Shown here: piece after piece, positions 8,834 to 17,365 of the stretch
How positions within the stretch are numbered: the first letter of the stretch is position 1
Layout: every line of letters starts with the position of its first letter
Origin: an uncultured Pelagibacteraceae bacterium
GTDB taxonomy: Bacteria > Pseudomonadota > Alphaproteobacteria > Pelagibacterales > Pelagibacteraceae
Assembly: GCA_902610315.1 (NCBI GenBank)
Contig: CACLVA010000011.1
Location: 1 to 32,945, forward strand
Length of the DNA: 32,945 bases
Direction of reading: 5' to 3'
Position numbers and translations under genes: made by a program
The notes under the pieces: model-generated
The model's input: only the letters and a program-made list of their open reading frames with translations
What the model was told of the DNA's origin: nothing
The model's database searches: none

Positions 8834-9781
8834 TAATTTTTTAAAATTATTATAAATTTCTTCAGGATTAATTTTATCTTTCCCCAAAGTATCATGAGTT
8901 ACGTTCGTTTCTCCTTCTGGAAGGATGGGATACATATTTTTATTATAGCTCCCATATATTAAAGGAGTATCTACCATTAACACAATCGTCTTTATACCAA
9001 GTCCAGCAGATAAGTGACTAAAACTTGAGTCATTACAAATTGCTATTTGACAATTAGTAATAATTGGCAAAATTTCTTTAATGGTAAAATTATTTAGTGG
9101 TGTACAGTATTCTTTGTATTCACTTTCAATGATTTCATCCATAATTTTTAACTCGTCAATGTTATTACCTGTCATTAAAAAAAATCTACAATTAGATCTT
9201 TTTAGCACCTTACCCATAAAACTTTTAAATATTGAAGCAGGCACCCTCTTAGTTTTACCTGAACCACCTATACCAAGTATTATATTAGTAATACTTTGAT
9301 CAATAGAATGATCCTTTCTGGCTTTTAGAATATCTTGTTCTTTTAAAAATAACCTTGGTGTACTTTCAACATCCTCCCCAATTGATTTTAGAGTAAATTC
9401 TTTTGCTGCTTCTATAATTTGCTGATTTTTTTTTTTAAACAAAGGGTAGTGAAAGACTTCTTTTATACCTGAAAATTTAGAAATTAGGAAATATCTTAAG
9501 GATGAATTAAATATGAAAACTTTATCAAATTTTTTTAATTTTAATTCATTTACTAATTTAAAAAATCCCTTCACACCAGAGTGTTTCTTATTATCTTCTC
9601 TTTCAAGATACATAATTTCTTCAACAATTTCTTTATTATTGAAATACATTTCTACTTTAGTATTTTTTTTTGCTAAAATAGTTACAGGCGTTTTGAATTT
9701 TTTAGAAATAGCCTCAATAAATGGAAGAAACATTATCATGTCTCCTATTCCCATTCTGTTTTGTAAAATTAATATTTTCAT
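8825..9781 (-). CDS. Glycosyltransferase family 9 (heptosyltransferase-like)
   Basis: A 318-residue GT-B fold protein of the heptosyltransferase family (GT9), which adds heptose or similar sugars to the LPS inner core at the cytoplasmic face of the inner membrane. Seen: the N-terminal MKILILQNRMGIGDMIMFLP, typical of the family and resembling the RxxxxGDxxxxxP pattern; the mid-protein GIGGSGKTKRVP, a domain-2 phosphate-binding-type loop; and the C-terminal CNDSSFSHLSAGLGIKTIVL, which matches the D(S/T)xxxHxAxxxG donor-binding motif. The acceptor and donor sugars cannot be read from sequence. It stands alone on this strand, 50 bases from the divergent lyase gene, and overlaps the J-domain gene by 9 bases tail to tail. 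Confidence 0.85.
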   Translation of the reverse strand: MKILILQNRMGIGDMIMFLPFIEAISKKFKTPVTILAKKNTKVEMYFNNKEIVEEIMYLEREDNKKHSGVKGFFKLVNELKLKKFDKVFIFNSSLRYFLISKFSGIKEVFHYPLFKKKNQQIIEAAKEFTLKSIGEDVESTPRLFLKEQDILKARKDHSIDQSITNIILGIGGSGKTKRVPASIFKSFMGKVLKRSNCRFFLMTGNNIDELKIMDEIIESEYKEYCTPLNNFTIKEILPIITNCQIAICNDSSFSHLSAGLGIKTIVLMVDTPLIYGSYNKNMYPILPEGETNVTHDTLGKDKINPEEIYNNFKKLLG

Positions 9782-9831
9782 TAACTAACTAATATCTTTA
9801 CTAAATTTTTCTTTAGAGATAAGCTTAATTT

Positions 9832-10716
9832 ATGGTTGAAATTAAAGGCATTTATGCGGCATCAGTTTCAGTGCTTAATGATGATATGTCGTTAAATATT
9901 AAAAAAACTGCAAATCATTGTGAAAAAATTATTAAAGATGGTTGTCATGGTGTAGTCATATTTGGAAGCACAGGCCAAGCACAACTGATTTCTCTAGCTG
10001 AAAAAATTCAAATGGTCACATATTTGTGCAAAAACAAAAATAAAGATAATTTTATCATAGGTTGTGGATTGAATTCCTTGTTGGATACAATAAACCTCAT
10101 GAAGGTTTCAGTTAACTTAGGCCTCAAAAAATTTTTAGTAATGCCTCCCGCATATTACAAGTATGGAGACAAAGAAGTTATTAATTACTACACAAAGTTA
10201 GTTAATTCAGTACCTGAGTCAAAAATAATACTATATAATTTTGAAAAATTATGTGGATACAAATTTTCTACAAAATGTGTGGAGGAATTAGCTAAAATTT
10301 TTCCAAAAAATATTATTGGAGTCAAAGATAGTTCTTATAATTTATATCAAGATCTTAAAATTAAAGATTTTTCAATTCTTCCAGGATCAGAGCTAAAATT
10401 ATTATCTGGTTTAGAAATTGGATGTTCTGGAATTATAACAGCAACTTGTAATGTGACCGCAGAATTATCTAGAAAAGTTTATGACGATTTTTTTAATAAT
10501 GTTACACAGACAGCAAACAATAAATTGTGCGAGGTAAGAAAAACGTTTGACCAATTTAATTTAATTTCTGGTTTACATTCTTATTTGAAGGAAAATGATA
10601 GTGATTACACTAATATTTTACCCACTTTGTCACTGTTAGATCCTAAGGACGAAAAGATACTATTTAACAAGCTTAAAGCATTAGATTTTCCAGCGAAAAA
10701 AAATGTTGCAGCTTAA
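9832..10716 (+). CDS. DHDPS/N-acetylneuraminate lyase family aldolase, substrate uncertain
   Basis: A 294-residue class I aldolase of the DapA/NanA superfamily, a TIM barrel that forms a Schiff base with a keto acid. Seen: GSTGQ at 45-49 (the carboxylate-binding loop), Tyr135 in YNFEKLCG, and the Schiff-base Lys165 in GVKDSS. The loop after the Tyr reads like the lyase group (YNIPALSG in E. coli NanA) and lacks the Arg of the YNxPxR motif used by true dihydrodipicolinate synthases, so I do not call it dapA. Candidate substrates are sialic acid-like or 2-keto-3-deoxy sugar acids, as an inference. It appears monocistronic, with 50 bases upstream and a 139-base gap downstream in which I see no clear terminator. 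Confidence 0.85.
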   Translation: MVEIKGIYAASVSVLNDDMSLNIKKTANHCEKIIKDGCHGVVIFGSTGQAQLISLAEKIQMVTYLCKNKNKDNFIIGCGLNSLLDTINLMKVSVNLGLKKFLVMPPAYYKYGDKEVINYYTKLVNSVPESKIILYNFEKLCGYKFSTKCVEELAKIFPKNIIGVKDSSYNLYQDLKIKDFSILPGSELKLLSGLEIGCSGIITATCNVTAELSRKVYDDFFNNVTQTANNKLCEVRKTFDQFNLISGLHSYLKENDSDYTNILPTLSLLDPKDEKILFNKLKALDFPAKKNVAA

Positions 10717-10855
10717 GTATCTTTCAGGTTGTGAAGGTAAATAATCGATTAATTATAAGCTGTTATTTTAAATATAATTAACTGAATAAAAAAATTTTCA
10801 ATTACAAGTTACTATATTTATTAGTTATTTGCTGATAAATCAACATATCTAACCA

Positions 10856-11995
10856 ATGAAAAAAAAAAAGAAAAAAAAAGTTAAAAAAATAAAAAAGAAA
10901 AAATTAAAAAAGAGAACCGTCAAAAGAAAAGCATTAAAGAAAAAAAGAAAAAGAAAAGCCCCAAGTAGAAAAAAAAATGTAAGTAAAAAAATTACAAAAA
11001 AAAACCACTTTCTTGTAAATTTATTGAGGCTTCAAGAAAATATAAAAATAAATATAAAAAATAATTTCAAGATTAATCTAGAAGAAAAAATAAAAAGTTT
11101 CTTTGATTTTATTGATAAAAAAATTGATCAATATAAGTCATTGATAAAAGAAGAAAAGCAGAGATTAAAAATAGAGGCATATGAGAAAGAGCAAAAAATC
11201 AAACAACAAGAAAAACAAGAGGAAATAGAAACTGCAGATTTACAATTAAAGCTTCAACAAAAGCAATTAAAAGAAGAAATTTTGCTTGAAAAGCAAAGAG
11301 CTAAAGATTTAAAAAATTTCCTTAGAAAAGAACAAGCAATTCTTAGACAAGAACAATCGGAAAGACAAAGAAAATTTTTAGAGGAAATAAAGTTACAAAA
11401 ACAGATTGAAAAATTTAGAGTTAGAGAAATAAAAGAATTAGAGAAACTAGAAAAAATTTCACTTAAAGAGCAAAGAGAAGATTATGCTGGTTTGCAAGAC
11501 AGGATCGATAAACTTAAAGAAAAATATAGATTAATTAGAGACCAGAAAATTAGAGAGAGGGTAGAGGCGTTAGGTATAAAAACTTCTGATAAAGATGATA
11601 GAGATGCACTTTTAAAGAAAGAGCATGATTACATTGTCTCCAGACAAAAAATTGAAAATTCTTTAGAAAGTTTTTACAGGAGTGCTAGCAGTTTAGTTTT
11701 TCAATTAAATAAAAGACATCTAACAAGAGAAATGTCTATTTTTAGATGCATAGATAGAAGATTTGAAACAGGTGAAATTTTTATTAAAAAAGATGACTCG
11801 AAAGATGAGGAATGGTTAATCTTAATATACATTAAAGATAATTCCCTAAGTGGTGATATAGTTATAGAGGATAAAAGCAATCCAGAGAAAAATCATTCTC
11901 ACGAATTTAAGTCCACAGATATATTTACCGCATCAGACTTAATGGTAGACTCATTAACCCAGTTGATTTCTAGAGAGAGAAGCAAGACAAACTAA
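10856..11995 (+). CDS. Lys-rich, coiled-coil protein of unknown function
   Basis: A 379-residue protein with three regions. Residues 1-50 are extremely basic: by direct count 33 of the first 50 are Lys or Arg, including seven consecutive Lys, resembling a histone H1-like tail. Residues about 55-260 are a long charged helical region dense in Glu, Lys, Gln and Arg with regular Leu/Ile, almost certainly coiled coil. Residues about 265-379 look globular (FRCIDRRFETGEIFI, EEWLILIYIKDN, TASDLMVDSLTQLI). There is no signal peptide or membrane helix, so it is cytoplasmic, and the tail suggests binding to DNA, RNA or another polyanion (inference). Preceded by a 139-base AT-rich gap and followed 4 bases later by a convergent gene. 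I cannot name a family. Confidence 0.8.
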   Translation: MKKKKKKKVKKIKKKKLKKRTVKRKALKKKRKRKAPSRKKNVSKKITKKNHFLVNLLRLQENIKINIKNNFKINLEEKIKSFFDFIDKKIDQYKSLIKEEKQRLKIEAYEKEQKIKQQEKQEEIETADLQLKLQQKQLKEEILLEKQRAKDLKNFLRKEQAILRQEQSERQRKFLEEIKLQKQIEKFRVREIKELEKLEKISLKEQREDYAGLQDRIDKLKEKYRLIRDQKIRERVEALGIKTSDKDDRDALLKKEHDYIVSRQKIENSLESFYRSASSLVFQLNKRHLTREMSIFRCIDRRFETGEIFIKKDDSKDEEWLILIYIKDNSLSGDIVIEDKSNPEKNHSHEFKSTDIFTASDLMVDSLTQLISRERSKTN

Positions 11996-11999
11996 ATAA

Positions 12000-12701
12000 T
12001 TATTTTGAATAAATAACTTGTTTTAATTTATATTCCCATAAACCATACTTTGAGTATGTCATTTTTAAAATATGACTAGTATTTATATCTAACCACACAT
12101 CATATCTGCGTTCTTCGCTATCTTCTTTATTAAGTCTTTTTGATAGAATAACAAAATGCCTGGCTTCATAAACTTTACCATACAAATTTATTTTTTCCTT
12201 TTTTATAAAATTTATAGTTTGCTTATTTATACTCCCTGAAATTGGGCTTATGTTTTTTTCAGTTTGGATTATTTTATGATTCCACCAACTACCGATTACT
12301 ATATCTAAATCAACCTTACCAGTGTAAGAGGATCCCTTGATAAAATAACTCTCTTTACTTTCATCTAAATATAAATCAACAAATTTTTTTTTTTTATTTT
12401 GAATAGTATCTGATTTAAAACTAACAAGTTTGTTGTTTTTATAAACTTCTTTGCTAGCTCCTTTAATTGAAAAAGCGTTCAATCCTAATATAGAAACATT
12501 AAATTCTGTCTTATTTTCTATTACTAAATTTTCTTTATTCTTATTAAAAGTATAATTATTAAAACCAATTTTTTTCCCATCTTTAAAAATTTCCATCAAA
12601 AATTTCTCAACTTTTTCATAGTGTTCCACATGCGCAAAAGATTTGAGGGGGAAAAATATTATTATTATGGTAAGAAGTAATATTTTAGTAATTATTTTCA
12701 T
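12000..12701 (-). CDS. Exported protein of unknown function (DUF3108/DUF6134-like character)
   Basis: A 233-residue protein with a clear Sec signal peptide: MKIITK, a hydrophobic core LLLTIIIIFFPL, and a likely cleavage after SFA near residue 23. The mature part looks beta-rich, with alternating strands such as FLMEIFKDGKKIGFNNYTF, ENLVIENKTEFNV and YDVWLDINTSHILKMTYS. This pattern of a secreted beta protein carrying a DGKKIG-type turn recalls the DUF3108 and DUF6134 families, but I am not sure of the match. Predicted periplasmic. It is divergent from the YczE-like membrane gene with 33 bases between the starts, and its stop lies 4 bases from the convergent Lys-rich protein gene. Confidence 0.7.
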   Translation of the reverse strand: MKIITKILLLTIIIIFFPLKSFAHVEHYEKVEKFLMEIFKDGKKIGFNNYTFNKNKENLVIENKTEFNVSILGLNAFSIKGASKEVYKNNKLVSFKSDTIQNKKKKFVDLYLDESKESYFIKGSSYTGKVDLDIVIGSWWNHKIIQTEKNISPISGSINKQTINFIKKEKINLYGKVYEARHFVILSKRLNKEDSEERRYDVWLDINTSHILKMTYSKYGLWEYKLKQVIYSK

Positions 12702-12734
12702 TTTAAGATTAAAAATACATTCTAATAATTAATT

Positions 12735-13382
12735 ATGTTTTTAACTATAAAAAAAATTCCAAAAAAATCATGGAGTTCTAAAAACCCATTTAACTTAAGA
12801 CCAAAATTGATAACTATTTTTTTCTTAGTTTTTGGATTAACGTTATTTGGTGCTGGCGAGGGTTTGCTTATAGTCTCATTTACAGGTGCATCTCCATGGA
12901 GTGTACTAGCTCAAGGAATATCTCTTAATACAGACATATCCGTAGGTATAGTTACTTTCATGGTGAGTGTATCTGTCTTATCTTTATGGATTTTTCTCAA
13001 ACAAAAACCAGGTCTTGGAACATTATTCAATATTTTAATAATAGCTACCATGATTGATGTTTGTATAATTTTTGTTCCTACTCCGGAAATATATTTCAAT
13101 AAACTTTTATTGGCCATAGCATCGGTTTTATTAGTAGGATTAGGTACTGGTTTTTATTTAATTGCTAATTTAGGACCTGGACCAAGAGACGGTCTTATGA
13201 CAGGCTTACAAAGAAAAACAAATTTTCCAATAGCATCTGTAAGAGCGTTTTTAGAAATTTCGGTTGTATCAATAGGGTGGTATTTAGGAGGCACTGTAGG
13301 AATCGGCACATTACTTTTTGCTTTTGGCATAGGTCCCGCTGTAGCTTTAGGATTATATTTAGTAGGAAAATTCTTTAATTGA
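12735..13382 (+). CDS. YczE/YyaS/YitT-family integral membrane protein
   Basis: A 215-residue protein with about five hydrophobic helices. It matches the YczE-type (COG2364) membrane family by two conserved spots: TGASPWSVLAQGIS at about 50-63, equivalent to the family's G(T/A)SPWDVL segment, and NLGPGPRDGLMTGLQ at about 144-158, equivalent to GAGPRDGLM. The family is an inner-membrane protein group whose transport or regulatory role is not established. It is the first of three small membrane-protein genes on this strand, with 30 bases to the next, probably an operon. No signal for regulation was found in the 33-base divergent gap. Confidence 0.82.
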   Translation: MFLTIKKIPKKSWSSKNPFNLRPKLITIFFLVFGLTLFGAGEGLLIVSFTGASPWSVLAQGISLNTDISVGIVTFMVSVSVLSLWIFLKQKPGLGTLFNILIIATMIDVCIIFVPTPEIYFNKLLLAIASVLLVGLGTGFYLIANLGPGPRDGLMTGLQRKTNFPIASVRAFLEISVVSIGWYLGGTVGIGTLLFAFGIGPAVALGLYLVGKFFN

Positions 13383-13412
13383 TTTTTTCGTTTAAAATAT
13401 TTAAATTGTAGT

Positions 13413-13871
13413 ATGTCCCTTAAGAGATTCATGATTGATTCTGCAAACATACTATTTGATGATAGTAAAAATGATTTAAGAGCACTACCAAAAACAGTTA
13501 GATTACAAATTTTGCTAGTTTTAAGTTTTATTTGGTCGGTAGTATTTAGCTTATACATATTTTCATATACAACTTTTATATTTGGATGGGCTGGAGTTTT
13601 TTTAGCTCATGCTGGTATAATTTTTGCTGTCTATTATACTTTTAAACAATTTCATAACGCTGAAGCACAATCAGTAAGTGTTTTTAAGACTAAAAATTTT
13701 AATCCTTTTAAAATTATGTCATTAATATTTATCTTAATGTTTATATTCATATTTTCCAAGGGTATCGAAGTTTTAACTAGAACAAACTCATACGAAATAA
13801 AGTATGATGGACCTGATAAATCAGCTTTTGAAAAATGGTTACCGTTCACTCAAAAGGACAAGAATAAATAG
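13413..13871 (+). CDS. Small membrane protein, function unknown
   Basis: A 152-residue protein that I do not recognise. It has a soluble N-terminus of about 27 residues, then hydrophobic helices at about 32-51 and 55-75, which may form a hairpin, and a third at about 97-113. A polar C-terminal tail follows (TRTNSYEIKYDGPDKSAFEKWLPFTQ), probably on the other side of the membrane. It begins 30 bases after the YczE-like gene and ends 36 bases before the PsiE-like gene, all on the plus strand, so the three are probably one transcript. It has no catalytic motif that I can see. Confidence 0.65.
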   Translation: MSLKRFMIDSANILFDDSKNDLRALPKTVRLQILLVLSFIWSVVFSLYIFSYTTFIFGWAGVFLAHAGIIFAVYYTFKQFHNAEAQSVSVFKTKNFNPFKIMSLIFILMFIFIFSKGIEVLTRTNSYEIKYDGPDKSAFEKWLPFTQKDKNK

Positions 13872-13907
13872 CTTCTTATTTTTTAGAGAATCAACTAAAT
13901 TATAAGC

Positions 13908-14285
13908 GTGAAAGATTTAGTTAAAAATATTCAGCTAATTTTACTTGCGGTTATACTAATATGTACAGTTCTTGCGGTTTTGTTGGAAATACGAAACATG
14001 TTTATGAATCAAACTGTTACATTAGCAGACTTACTACTTATGTTTTTATACCTAGAAGTTTTAGCAATGGTACGTGTTTTTTGGGATGAACAATCAATTA
14101 GTATTACTTTACCTCTTTTGATTGCAATTACTGCTTTATCAAGATTTATAATTTTACAAGGAAAAGAGATGGACGCCTCACAACTATTATACGAGTCGTT
14201 AGCAATTGTATTTATAGCTATTGCAATAGTTGTATTAAGACTAAGACACAGCGATAAACTTGGCTTATCAAAAAAAAGAAAATAA
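13908..14285 (+). CDS. PsiE-family (phosphate-starvation-inducible) membrane protein
   Basis: A 125-residue, four-helix inner-membrane protein of the PsiE family. Helices are at about 8-27, 39-57, 66-82 and 91-110, and the conserved LLLMFLYLEVLAMVRVF segment lies in the second helix. A basic C-terminal tail (LRLRHSDKLGLSKKRK) follows. PsiE in E. coli is induced by phosphate starvation, but its function is unknown. I saw no convincing Pho box upstream. The start is GTG at 13908; no ATG is available before the first helix in this frame. Last gene of the three-gene membrane cluster. A downstream hairpin shared with groEL may also end this transcript. Confidence 0.82.
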   Translation: MKDLVKNIQLILLAVILICTVLAVLLEIRNMFMNQTVTLADLLLMFLYLEVLAMVRVFWDEQSISITLPLLIAITALSRFIILQGKEMDASQLLYESLAIVFIAIAIVVLRLRHSDKLGLSKKRK

Positions 14286-14401
14286 TTGAATACAACCTAG
14301 CTATTTAATAAAGTTGTATCATGTGGTTAATCAGAAAAAGACTACATAAATTTGTAAGAACAACTTTTAGACCCCCATGACAGGAAAAATTTAATAAAAA
14401 A

Positions 14402-14425
14402 AAAGGGCAGAAAAATCTGCCCTTT
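14402..14425 (-). terminator. Intrinsic terminator of groESL, possibly bidirectional
   Basis: A perfect 10-bp inverted repeat: AAAGGGCAGA at 14402-14411 and TCTGCCCTTT at 14416-14425, with a 4-base loop. It lies 28 bases beyond the groEL stop. Read on the minus strand the stem is followed by a run of eight or more T (the A run at 14396-14404), the classic intrinsic terminator. On the plus strand it is followed by TTTAAATTTTTTTT, so it could also stop the psiE-like transcript. It is the most GC-rich hairpin I noticed in the window. Confidence 0.9.
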
Positions 14426-14453
14426 AAATTTTTTTAAAATGAAATTTCGGAAA

Positions 14454-16121
<1,668 letters not shown>

Positions 16122-16138
16122 TTACTCCTTAATAAATA

Positions 16139-16432
16139 TTATTTTGATGTTGAAATACCCATAATGTCCGATTCTTTCATTATGCTGTATTCTTTTCCAT
16201 CTATTTTCACTTCAGTTCCAGACCACTTACCAAATAAAACTTTATCTCCGACTTTTACATCCATTGGTATGATTTTGCCATCTTCAGTTTTAGAACCACC
16301 ACCAACAGCAACTACTTTTCCCTCTTGAGGTTTCTCTTGAGCAGAGTCAGGTATAATTATTCCACCAGCAGTTTTTTCACTACTATCAAGGACTTCGATA
16401 AGAACTCTATCATGCAAAGGTTTAAATTTCAT
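16139..16432 (-). CDS. groES: Co-chaperonin GroES (10 kDa subunit)
   Basis: GroES is the heptameric lid of the GroEL chamber. The 97-residue protein is full length: [11 protein letters not shown] near 4-14, then a mobile-loop segment with [20 protein letters not shown] at about 19-38, VAVGGG at 42-47, and [21 protein letters not shown] near 62-82. A strong AAGGAG ribosome-binding site at 16444-16439 is 6 bases before the ATG. It is transcribed ahead of groEL. The upstream region has a candidate heat-shock (RpoH-type) promoter and no CIRCE repeat. Confidence 0.99.
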   Translation of the reverse strand: MKFKPLHDRVLIEVLDSSEKTAGGIIIPDSAQEKPQEGKVVAVGGGSKTEDGKIIPMDVKVGDKVLFGKWSGTEVKIDGKEYSIMKESDIMGISTSK

Positions 16433-16458
16433 AAATTACTCCTTTAAATATTGAGGTC

Positions 16459-16487
16459 ATATAGTCTTAAAGCTGTAATTTTTCAAG
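16459..16487 (-). promoter_or_regulatory. Candidate RpoH-type promoter for groESL
   Basis: On the minus strand, CTTGAA (16487-16482) is followed after 17 bases by CTATAT (16464-16459). This resembles alphaproteobacterial heat-shock sigma-32 promoters, which have a CTTGAA -35 box and a C/T-rich TAT-type -10 box. The transcript would start near 16452, leaving a leader of about 20 bases with the AAGGAG ribosome-binding site. No CIRCE inverted repeat (TTAGCACTC-type) is present. The match is by eye and moderate. Confidence 0.5.
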
Positions 16488-16555
16488 ATGCTGAAAAAAA
16501 ATATATGGTAAAAAAAACCAAAGAAATTCATAGATTTTTAAGCTATATCTCACTG

Positions 16556-17365
16556 ATGACCGTAAATTTAGATAAAACAGGTCTTAAATCTATAATAAAT
16601 GATATTGATTTATTGTTTATTGATATTTGGGGCGTCCTGCATAATGGAATTAAATTATATAAAGAGTCTATCAATGTACTTGATAAACTTGAGCAGTCGA
16701 AAAAAGAATATATTTTGCTAACAAATGCTCCAAGACCAAATAATACTGTTATAAACTTTCTAAAGAATCTGGGATTAGATCAAAGTAAATGTAAAAAGGT
16801 ATCTACTTCTGGTGAAGTAGCTTTGAAATATTTGAAGTCTAAATATAAAGCCTTGAAGTTCTTTCATGTTGGTCCTCCACGTGACTTTGATTTATTTAAA
16901 TCTTTTGAAGAATTTAAAGTAAATAACTTAGATGAGTCTGATTTTATTATTTGTACAGGATTATATGATAATTTTTCAGAAAATTTAGACTACTATAAAA
17001 ATCTACTTAAAAATAAAATAGATAAAAAAATGGTTTGCACCAACCCAGACCTAGTTGTTGATAGAGGAAGCAATAGAGAATTTTGCGCTGGATCTGTAGC
17101 TAAAATTTTTGAAGACCTTGGTGGAGACGTGGAATATTTTGGTAAACCTTATCCACTAATTTACACCCAATCAGCAGACATTAAAAAGAAAAATATTCTT
17201 TGCATTGGAGACAATTTAAATACAGATATTAAGGGTGCTAATGTCCAAAATTTTAAATCACTGTTTATCATGAATGGTATCCACAAAAATGAAAACAATA
17301 TTGATGAATTAAAAAAGAAATATGATGTAGATATCGATTACACTCAAAAAAGTTTAGTATGGTAA
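16556..17365 (+). CDS. HAD-superfamily class IIA protein (TIGR01459-like)
   Basis: A 269-residue haloacid-dehalogenase-fold protein. Motif I is IDIWGVLHNG at 22-31, with the Asp23 nucleophile but Trp25 where most phosphatases have the second Asp. Motif II is LLTNAPRP, motif III has the Lys in FGKPYP, and motif IV is GDNLNTD. The DxWGVxH form is characteristic of the TIGR01459 group, mostly alphaproteobacterial and of unknown substrate; NagD-like naming would be unsafe. I chose ATG 16556 because the frame upstream runs through the groES promoter and adds nothing family-like. ATG 16505 is an alternative. Its end overlaps ribF by 7 bases, so it heads a ribF-ileS-lspA operon. Confidence 0.85.
   Translation: MTVNLDKTGLKSIINDIDLLFIDIWGVLHNGIKLYKESINVLDKLEQSKKEYILLTNAPRPNNTVINFLKNLGLDQSKCKKVSTSGEVALKYLKSKYKALKFFHVGPPRDFDLFKSFEEFKVNNLDESDFIICTGLYDNFSENLDYYKNLLKNKIDKKMVCTNPDLVVDRGSNREFCAGSVAKIFEDLGGDVEYFGKPYPLIYTQSADIKKKNILCIGDNLNTDIKGANVQNFKSLFIMNGIHKNENNIDELKKKYDVDIDYTQKSLVW

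Noticed and set aside
9832..10716. Calling this gene dapA
   Set aside because: The YNxPxR Arg is missing and the loop resembles the lyase group, so only the superfamily is named.
10717..10855. 139-base gap as a possible small RNA or terminator
   Set aside because: Very AT-rich with only weak palindromes (around ATAATCGATTAATTAT). Nothing supports a specific element beyond a promoter for the downstream gene.
14290..14319. Inverted repeat ATACAAC / GTTGTAT after psiE
   Set aside because: Only 7 pairs with a 16-base loop and no T-run after it; not a convincing terminator or RNA.
16451..16555. Upstream TTG extension of the HAD gene
   Set aside because: The added 35 residues run through the groES promoter region and are not HAD-like; ATG 16556 gives the normal N-terminus.
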